A stretch of DNA of 6,706 nt from Planctomycetota bacterium. Lineage in GTDB: Bacteria; Planctomycetota; UBA1135; GCA-002686595. Shown here piece after piece: positions 1-6,706 of this stretch (position 1 is the stretch's first letter; each line of letters starts with the position of its first letter). Under the pieces are notes generated by a model that did not search any database, had not been told where the DNA came from, and worked only from the letters and a program-made list of their open reading frames with translations. The stretch lies in NCBI GenBank assembly GCA_021776885.1, contig JAJFFA010000076.1:1-6706 (forward strand), read 5' to 3'. The position numbers and the translations under genes were made by a program.

Positions 1-1888
<1,888 letters not shown>

Positions 1889-1955
1889 CGTCCGCGCGCC
1901 GGGCAGGCGCTGGATTCGCCGGGCTTGGGCCGGCTCGGAGCGGGGGCCCGCGGGC

Positions 1956-1961
1956 TACACT
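1956..1961 (+). promoter_or_regulatory. Possible -10 element upstream of recJ (TACACT)
   Basis: TACACT resembles a sigma-70 -10 hexamer and stands out in a very GC-rich 88-base gap. No good -35 hexamer lies at 16-18 bases; TTGGGC at 1925-1930 is 25 bases away, which is too far. If used, transcription would begin near 1968 and give a leader of only about ten bases, which would fit the absence of a ribosome binding site. This is an inference from one short match. Confidence 0.25.
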
Positions 1962-1976
1962 CCCGCCCGCTCGCCC

Positions 1977-3728
1977 ATGCCGACCTCGCACACCAAGGCC
2001 CTGCCGCGCTGGAACCTGCGCGCCGCCGACCCCGAGCGGGTCTCCGATCTGGCCCGCGCCATCGGCGTCGATCCCCTGCTGGCGCGGCTGCTCGTGCTGC
2101 GCGGGTTCGCTGACGCGGAGCGCGCGCGGGTGCACCTCGCGCCGCACCTCAAGAGCCTGCACGACCCCTTCCTGTTGCCGGGCATGGAGGCGGCCACCGA
2201 GCGCCTGCTGAGGGCCATCGAGGGCGGCGAGCCGATCCTGGTCCACGGCGACTACGACGTCGACGGGGTGACCGGAACGGCGCTCCTGGTGCGCCTGTTC
2301 ACCCTGCTCGGCGCAAAGGTGCACTGGCACATTCCCAACCGCCTGACCGACGGCTACTCCTTCGGCCCCCACTCCCTCGAGCGGGCGCGGGAGTGCGGCG
2401 CGAAGATCGTGATCAGCGTCGACAACGGCACCTCGGCCGCGGAGACCATCGCAGCCCTGGCCGCGGCCGGCGTCGAGACCATCGTCACCGACCACCACGA
2501 GCCGCCGCGGGGAGCGCTACCCGTGGCCACGGCCCTGGTGAACCCCAAGCTGGCCGACTCGACCTACCCCTTCCGCGAGCTGTGCGGAGGCGCCGTGGCC
2601 TTCAAGCTCGCCTGGGGGCTGTGCCAGAAGGTCAGCGGCGCCTCGCGCGTGCGCGACGACCTGCGCGAGTTCCTGGTCGACGCCATGGGCTACGTGGCGG
2701 TGGCGACCGTGTGCGACGTGGTGCCCCTGGTGGACGAGAATCGCGTCCTCGCGCGCTACGGACTCAAGGCCCTGGAGCACACGCGCACCCCCGGCCTGGC
2801 GGCCCTGCTCGCGGTCGCGGGCCTGGGCGGGCGGCGCCTCAACGCCGAGGACGTCGGCTTCCAGGTCGGGCCGCGCATCAACGCCTCCGGCCGCCTGGGC
2901 AGCGCGCAGAACGCGGTCGAGCTGCTGCTGGCCCGGGACGAGGGCGAGGCCAAGCGCCTGGCCAAGCGCCTCGACGACACGAACCTCGAGCGGCGCAGCA
3001 TCGAGCGCGAGCTGCTCGTCTTGGCCGTGGCCGACGCCGAGCGCTTCGACGACCCCGAGCGTTGGCCGGTGATCGTCGTCGCCGGCCAGGGCTGGCACTC
3101 GGGCGTGGTCGGGATCATCGCCGCGCGCCTGGTCGACCGCTACGGCCGCCCGGCGCTGGTGATCGGGCTCGACGGCGAGGAGGGCCGCGGCAGCGCGCGC
3201 TCCGTACCCGGCTTCAGCATCCTCGAGGCCATGCACGGCGGAGCCGCGCACATGCAACGCTACGGCGGCCACGAACAAGCAGCGGGCTGCGAGGTGCGCG
3301 CCGACGCCATCGAGGACCTGCGCGAGGCGGTCTGTGCCCGGGCGCGGGAGCTGCTGGGCGTGTCGCCGCCCACGGGCCCGAGCCTGGACATCGACGCCGA
3401 GTTCCCCTTCCCGGCCATGACCCCACGGTTGATGCAGGAACTCGACCGCCTCGAGCCCTTCGGCCAGGACAACGAGAAGCCCCTGTTCCTGGCCCGGGAC
3501 GTGCGCCTGGCGGAGCCCCCGCGGGCGGTGGGACAGGGCGGCGAGCACCTCCTGCTGCGCATCCGCCGCGACGCCCACGTGCTGAAGGCCCTGGCCTTCG
3601 GCAAGGCCGCGCGCCAGGACGAGCTGGCCATGGGCGCGCCCCTCTCGATCGTCTACACCCCGCGCTGGAACACCTTCCGCGGCGAGACGAATCTGGAGCT
3701 CGTGATCGAGGACTTCCGCGCCGAGTAA
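1977..3728 (+). CDS. recJ: Single-stranded-DNA-specific exonuclease RecJ
   Basis: RecJ degrades single-stranded DNA 5' to 3' in the cytoplasm, in RecF-pathway recombination, mismatch repair and base-excision repair. The protein has 583 residues; E. coli RecJ has 577. The DHH core shows HGDYDVDG (90-97), SVDNG (147-151), TDHHEPP (171-177) and TVCDVVPL (244-251), which supply the Asp and His ligands for Mn/Mg. GPRINASGRLG (298-308) follows. The DHHA1 domain has GWHSGVVGI (372-380), GRGSARSVPG (403-412) and YGGHEQAAGC (429-438). The C-terminal OB-fold region begins near LEPFGQDNEKPLF (492-504) and runs to the end. The ATG at 1977 is chosen because the typical RecJ N-terminal pattern (W12, then LARLLVLRGF at 35-44, then DPFLLPGM at 63-70) starts right after it, and no ATG, GTG or TTG occurs in frame between it and the kinase stop. 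No Shine-Dalgarno sequence is visible. It lies 88 bases after the kinase and converges with the gene on its right. Confidence 0.97.
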   Translation: MPTSHTKALPRWNLRAADPERVSDLARAIGVDPLLARLLVLRGFADAERARVHLAPHLKSLHDPFLLPGMEAATERLLRAIEGGEPILVHGDYDVDGVTGTALLVRLFTLLGAKVHWHIPNRLTDGYSFGPHSLERARECGAKIVISVDNGTSAAETIAALAAAGVETIVTDHHEPPRGALPVATALVNPKLADSTYPFRELCGGAVAFKLAWGLCQKVSGASRVRDDLREFLVDAMGYVAVATVCDVVPLVDENRVLARYGLKALEHTRTPGLAALLAVAGLGGRRLNAEDVGFQVGPRINASGRLGSAQNAVELLLARDEGEAKRLAKRLDDTNLERRSIERELLVLAVADAERFDDPERWPVIVVAGQGWHSGVVGIIAARLVDRYGRPALVIGLDGEEGRGSARSVPGFSILEAMHGGAAHMQRYGGHEQAAGCEVRADAIEDLREAVCARARELLGVSPPTGPSLDIDAEFPFPAMTPRLMQELDRLEPFGQDNEKPLFLARDVRLAEPPRAVGQGGEHLLLRIRRDAHVLKALAFGKAARQDELAMGAPLSIVYTPRWNTFRGETNLELVIEDFRAE

Positions 3729-3749
3729 GGCCCCGCGCTACGCGGCGCC
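3729..3749. terminator. Imperfect hairpin between convergent recJ and propeller gene
   Basis: The bases directly after the recJ stop can fold into a hairpin: CCGCG (3733-3737), loop CTA, CGCGG (3741-3745). After a C-C mismatch, three more pairs (3729-3731 with 3747-3749) extend the stem. It lies in the 31-base gap between two convergent stop codons, where a shared two-way terminator would be expected. Neither side has a T run, so it is not a classical Rho-independent terminator, and in DNA this GC-rich such stems also arise by chance. Confidence 0.35.
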
Positions 3750-3759
3750 CCCCCCGTGT

Positions 3760-6240
3760 TCACTCGAAGGCGATCTCGACCGCGTCGCTGCTGTTGAATC
3801 CGCTCGGGCCGCCCATGGGGTCGCGGTACCAGTACTGGAAGGAGAGCAAGGCGCCCGGCACGACACTCCCCACCGCCGGCGGAGCGGCCAGGTCGAGGGT
3901 GCGCTGGGCGACTCCGCTGGCGTCACTGGCCCCGGGGGGCTGCAGGCGCCGCGTCGTTCCACCTGCGCAGCGCAGGCCCTCGCCGAAGGGAACCTGGATG
4001 CGCTGGGTGCCGTAGAAGAAGAGCCCCGATGTGCCCGGAGGCAGGGACTCGGAACGCAGCTGCAGCTGGTTCTGGGCGACCAGCACGCTACCCGTCGCGT
4101 GCAGCGTGGCCCCGGCCCCCGTGGAGTTGGGCGAGGCGTCGCAGAAGCGATCCCCCAGCTCGGCGGGGCCGTTGTCCCAGCGCCCGACGTGCCAGGCGGG
4201 CAGCCCGTCCGTCTCGCCGAACAGGCCCGTGACCCAGAGCTGGCCGCGGGTCTCGTCGGGCATCAAGGCTCCGACGTAGCCCTGCAGCCCGCCCGCGAGG
4301 GGCTGCCAGCCAGAACCGTCCCAGCGCGCGATGTACTTCTCGGGCGGGAAGCCGGGGACGAACAGGTTGCCCCCCGCGTGCAGCTCGCCCTGGAACAGGG
4401 TCAGGGAGTCGACCTGGGTCCCGGTCAGGTTGCCGAAGGGCTGGAACGAGGTGCCGTCCCAGCGCGCGAGGGTCTGCGCGGCGACGCCCCCCGCCTGGCT
4501 GAACACGCCGCCCACCAGGAGGTCGCCCTGGAACGAGTGCAGCGTGTACACCGAGCCGTTCGTGCCACTGCCCGCGACGGTCTGCTGGGTCGTGCCGTCC
4601 CAGGAGACGAGGTGGTTCGAACCCGCCATGGAGCCACCGATGTACAGCACGCCGGCGTGCACGTGCAGGTCGTAGACGAAGCCGAAGAGCTGCGGCGCGA
4701 ACATCTCCCAGGACGAGCCGTTCCAGCGCCGGACCCCGCCCAGTCCGCCCGCGTAGAGCTGTCCCTGGTACTCGGCCACGGCCGAGCCCTCGGTGCCGGA
4801 ACCGAAGCCGCTCCACTGGACCCCGTCGAAGCGCGCCACGCCGGCGATGGGCTGGCCGTCGACGGAGCTGAAGTCCCCGCCCGCATACAGGTCGGCGCCG
4901 ATGACGGTGACGCTGTTCACGCGCCCGCCGCCGAAGGACCCCAGGGAGCGCCACTGGCTGCCGTCGAATTGGACCAGTCCGCCGACCACCTCGCCACCGG
5001 CCTCGTCGAAGCTGCCCGCGACCACCGGCCGGTCGTTCCAGAGCACGCCGTCGCGGGTCTGCGCGTTGAGGCCCAGGCCCGTGCCCAGCCCGCTCCAGGC
5101 GCTGCCGTCGTAGCTCGCGATGCTGTGCGTGATCGTGGCCTGTCCGGGACCGAAGCTGAAGCCCGCGCGGGTGAACTCACCGCCGCTGATCAGCTTGCCC
5201 TGGTGCGCGATGAGGTCGAAGACGGTCGTGATCTGGCCCGATCCGCTGACGCCTCCGACGAAGGTCCAGCTGGCGCCGTCGAAGCGCGCGATGCTCTCGA
5301 CGAACGTCCCGTCCGCCTCGGCGAAGTTGCCCGCGGCGTACAGCCCGCCGCTGTCCGTGAGCAGGGCGTAGACGGACGTGCCGATCGAGGTGTCGGGGAA
5401 GACGCCCGCGGACACCCAGCTGGATCCGGTCCAGCGCGCGACCTTCTCGTTGGACGCGCCGCCGGGGACCAGGTCCGTGTTGCCGCAGGCGTAGAGCGAT
5501 CCGCCGAAGAACGCCAGGTCCCAGATCGTCGCGTTGAGCGGCAAGGGGAAGCCGCTGCCCAGGGGCGACCAGCTGCTGCCATCCCAGACGGCGATGCTGT
5601 TCGCCGTCACTCCACCGGCCGTGTCGAAGGCGCCGGCGGCGTAGAGCCGGTCGTCCGCCCCCACGGCCAGCGTGCGCACCAGGCCCTGGGGCATGCCCCC
5701 GGCGAGGGAGCGCCAGGTGCTGCCGTTCCAGGCGGCGATGCTGTTGACGCTCGTGCCCCCGGCCGTGGGAAACTCGCCGCCCACGATCAGCTCGCCGCGG
5801 AAGACCGCCATGGACCACACGTTGCCGCTGACCCCGCCGCCGACGTCGCTCCAGGCGTTGCCGTCCCAGCGCGCGATGTCGTTCACGACCTGGCCGTTGG
5901 CCGAGTGGAACTGCCCGCCCATGTAGAGCTCGCCCTGCCACTCGTGCAGGGCGCGCACCTGGTTCGGCGAGCCACTCGACGGACCGCCGGGGAGGCGCTG
6001 CCAGTGGCTGCCGTCGAAGCGGGCGACCAGGCCCAGGTTGGAGTCGCCCGTGGCCTCGAGCCCGAGACCGCCCGCGACGAGCTCGCCCTGGTAGGTGCCC
6101 AGGGCGAAGACCCGCCCCAGCAGGCCGGGGCGCGCGAAGTCCGCGGACCAGGACCCTTGCGCCGCGGCCGGCGCTGAGCCGAGGGTCAGCAGGGAGAGCG
6201 GGAGCAGGGCGAGAGTCAGCAGTCGGCTGGGGTGCTTCAT
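3760..6240 (-). CDS. Secreted Kelch-like beta-propeller repeat protein with conserved C-terminal module
   Basis: This is a complete 826-residue protein of unknown function. Residues 1-27 form a Sec signal peptide: basic start (MKHPSR), hydrophobic core LLTLALLPLSLLTL, and cleavage probably after Ala-Ala-Ala27. There is no lipobox Cys. Residues about 43-695 hold about 14 repeats averaging 47 residues, each with a hydrophobic strand ending in Gly-Gly (LYAGGDF type) and then a [RA][WF]DGxxW motif. Double glycine followed by a Trp strand is Kelch-like, so a beta-propeller fold is inferred; 14 units would suit two seven-bladed propellers. Residues 699-826 form a separate module with Cys700 and Cys758, FQYWYRD (801-807) and GFNSSDAVEIAF (814-825) at the very end. 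The same module ends the gene upstream. There is no C-terminal membrane anchor. The ATG at 6238-6240 is the start because the signal peptide follows at once; it lies 15 bases after the previous stop, without a visible Shine-Dalgarno sequence. The role may be extracellular binding or surface structure, but nothing identifies a ligand or enzyme activity. Confidence 0.93.
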   Translation of the reverse strand: MKHPSRLLTLALLPLSLLTLGSAPAAAQGSWSADFARPGLLGRVFALGTYQGELVAGGLGLEATGDSNLGLVARFDGSHWQRLPGGPSSGSPNQVRALHEWQGELYMGGQFHSANGQVVNDIARWDGNAWSDVGGGVSGNVWSMAVFRGELIVGGEFPTAGGTSVNSIAAWNGSTWRSLAGGMPQGLVRTLAVGADDRLYAAGAFDTAGGVTANSIAVWDGSSWSPLGSGFPLPLNATIWDLAFFGGSLYACGNTDLVPGGASNEKVARWTGSSWVSAGVFPDTSIGTSVYALLTDSGGLYAAGNFAEADGTFVESIARFDGASWTFVGGVSGSGQITTVFDLIAHQGKLISGGEFTRAGFSFGPGQATITHSIASYDGSAWSGLGTGLGLNAQTRDGVLWNDRPVVAGSFDEAGGEVVGGLVQFDGSQWRSLGSFGGGRVNSVTVIGADLYAGGDFSSVDGQPIAGVARFDGVQWSGFGSGTEGSAVAEYQGQLYAGGLGGVRRWNGSSWEMFAPQLFGFVYDLHVHAGVLYIGGSMAGSNHLVSWDGTTQQTVAGSGTNGSVYTLHSFQGDLLVGGVFSQAGGVAAQTLARWDGTSFQPFGNLTGTQVDSLTLFQGELHAGGNLFVPGFPPEKYIARWDGSGWQPLAGGLQGYVGALMPDETRGQLWVTGLFGETDGLPAWHVGRWDNGPAELGDRFCDASPNSTGAGATLHATGSVLVAQNQLQLRSESLPPGTSGLFFYGTQRIQVPFGEGLRCAGGTTRRLQPPGASDASGVAQRTLDLAAPPAVGSVVPGALLSFQYWYRDPMGGPSGFNSSDAVEIAFE
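3763..4146 (-). other. C-terminal module of the propeller protein (copy 1)
   Basis: This codes for residues 699-826. It starts FCDASPNSTGAG and contains LPPGTSGLFFYG, QVPFGEGLRCAGG, FQYWYRDP and the terminal GFNSSDAVEIAFE. The pattern suggests a compact beta domain, with Cys700 and Cys758 a likely disulfide pair outside the cell. The repeat motifs stop just before it. I recall similar ends on planctomycete secreted proteins; it may be a sorting or attachment domain, but that is a guess. Confidence 0.75.
4156..6114 (-). repeat. About 14 tandem Kelch-like repeats within the propeller gene
   Basis: The DG..W motif starts at residues 74, 124, 170, 218, 269, 319, 376, 424, 470, 505, 546, 593 and 639, with a worn copy (RWDNGPA) at 687. 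Spacing is 35-57 residues, mean about 47. Each is preceded by a strand ending in GG or a close variant, at about 57, 108, 154, 202, 252, 303, 353, 408, 454, 498, 535, 577, 623 and 671. Unit 11 has lost its Trp (SWDGTTQ), unit 12 has Phe instead, and unit 10 is short because the loop after GG is missing. The repeats are also visible in the DNA: one 19-base string occurs identically at 4316-4334 and 5861-5879. Confidence 0.9.
6160..6240 (-). other. Sec signal peptide of the propeller protein
   Basis: Codons 1-27 encode a short basic N-region, a Leu-rich hydrophobic core and a small-residue end (SAPAAA) before Gln28, matching signal peptidase I rules with Ala at -3 and -1. No Cys follows, so it is not a lipoprotein signal. 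Export from the cytoplasm is therefore likely; the final location (periplasm, outer surface or medium) cannot be told. Confidence 0.9.
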
Positions 6241-6255
6241 GGGGCTTGGGGTCCG

Positions 6256-6706
6256 TTAGCGGAACGCGATCTCCAGGGCATCGCTGGAGTTGAAACCGGT
6301 GCCTCCGGGCCCCGCGGAGTCGCGGTACCAGAGCTGGAACGATAGACGCGACCCCGGGGCCAGGAGCGCGGCGTAGGGCGCGCCGAAGTCGAGGCTGCGC
6401 TGGGCCGTGCCCACGGGCTGGCCTCCGGCGGGGCCGGAGAAGACGAGCGGATGGACGCGACGGGTCGCTCCGCCGACGCAGCGTCGACCGTCTCCGAAGG
6501 GCACGTCGATGCGCAGGGGGCCGAAGAAGTACAGGCCCGGAACACCGGGCGGAAGCGCCTCGACGAGCAGGGTCACGTCCGCGTCCGCGACGCGCTGGCT
6601 GCCCAGCGCGCTCAAGCGCGCTCCCGGCCCGGCGGAGTTCGGGGCGGCGCTGCAGAAGGTCGTGCCGATCGTACGGTCCTGTCCGTCCAGCCCGCGCAGG
6701 ACGACC
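6256..6706 (-). CDS. Secreted-protein C-terminus paralogous to the propeller protein's end (5' part outside window)
   Basis: The frame is open from the right edge (base 6705) to the TAA at 6256-6258, giving 149 or 150 visible residues of a longer protein. The TTG at 6613-6615 falls inside the conserved module, so it is not the start. After 16 residues of unknown affiliation (VVLRGLDGQDRTIGTT) comes the same module that ends the next gene: FCSAAPNSAGPG, LPPGVPGLYFFG, DVPFGDGRRCVGG, FQLWYRD and the terminal GFNSSDALEIAFR. Aligned by eye without gaps, 40 of the first 70 module positions match the neighbour, and both Cys are kept (bases 6652-6654 and 6478-6480). The missing N-terminal part probably has a signal peptide and perhaps repeats, by analogy only. 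With 15 bases to the next start, the two genes very likely share an mRNA. Confidence 0.88.
   Translation of the reverse strand, partial: VVLRGLDGQDRTIGTTFCSAAPNSAGPGARLSALGSQRVADADVTLLVEALPPGVPGLYFFGPLRIDVPFGDGRRCVGGATRRVHPLVFSGPAGGQPVGTAQRSLDFGAPYAALLAPGSRLSFQLWYRDSAGPGGTGFNSSDALEIAFR
6259..6657 (-). other. C-terminal module (copy 2) in the partial upstream gene
   Basis: This is the second copy of the roughly 130-residue module, running from FCSAAPNS to the last codon before the stop. It is slightly longer than copy 1 because of extra residues after the second Cys region (around VFSGPAGGQ) and before GGTGFN. Both copies end exactly at the protein terminus, as expected of a terminal sorting or anchoring domain. 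Confidence 0.75.

Noticed and set aside
1896..1910. Small hairpin (GCGCC, five-base loop, GGCGC) just after the kinase stop, as a terminator
   Set aside because: Only five pairs and no T run; such stems are frequent by chance in DNA this GC-rich.
2393..4015. A 540-codon + strand frame overlapping recJ
   Set aside because: It is very rich in Arg, Gly, Ala and Pro, as expected of an out-of-frame reading of GC-rich DNA, and it runs through the recJ stop into the opposite gene's territory. RecJ explains the region fully.
4156..6114. CRISPR array or DNA-level tandem repeat
   Set aside because: The periodicity is at protein level, with unit lengths of 35-57 codons and variable DNA; there are no short identical repeats with constant spacers.
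4099..6177. A 692-codon open frame on the + strand, antisense to the propeller gene
   Set aside because: It is a by-product of GC-rich third positions opposite a long gene. Its translation is low-complexity, with no signal peptide or domain pattern, while the - strand frame has a signal peptide, regular repeats and a conserved C-terminus.
6613..6615. TTG as the start of a small 119-residue protein
   Set aside because: The frame continues upstream to the edge, and the conserved FC-x3-PNS motif of the module lies before the TTG, matching the neighbouring gene's module.

Overview
The window is very GC-rich, with G or C at most third codon positions. It holds four protein genes: two on the + strand in the left half and two on the - strand in the right half, facing each other. 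I see no tRNA, rRNA, CRISPR array, insertion sequence or phage gene. The best guess for the source is a Planctomycetota bacterium, possibly an environmental lineage. This rests on the secreted proteins: an IARWDG-type repeat protein and a C-terminal module (F-C-x3-P-N-S, then R-C-x-G-G, then FxxWYRD...GFN-SDxxEIAF) of a kind I remember from that phylum. It is inference; a myxobacterial or other GC-rich Gram-negative source cannot be excluded from the sequence alone.

Left half (+ strand). Bases 1-1888 are the 3' part of a membrane-bound hybrid sensor histidine kinase: the end of a Cache-like extracytoplasmic sensor, one membrane helix, HAMP, HisKA, HATPase_c and a fused receiver domain. The 5' end lies outside the window. 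After 88 bases comes a complete recJ (1977-3728), a single-strand 5'-3' exonuclease of the DHH family with all its metal-binding motifs. Nothing links kinase and nuclease functionally beyond adjacency.

Right half (- strand). A gene running in from the right edge (6256-6706, partial) encodes the C-terminus of a secreted protein. Only 15 bases later begins an 826-residue secreted protein (3760-6240) with a signal peptide, about 14 Kelch-like beta-propeller repeats of about 47 residues, and a C-terminal module. That module is clearly paralogous to the one ending the upstream gene. The two are probably co-transcribed and form a small paralogous secreted-protein cassette. Their shared terminal module is the most interesting feature here, and its function is unknown to me.

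The recJ and propeller genes converge on a 31-base gap that holds an imperfect hairpin. Neither of the two visible start codons has a convincing Shine-Dalgarno sequence. I did not find a defence, mobile or otherwise exotic gene system in this window.
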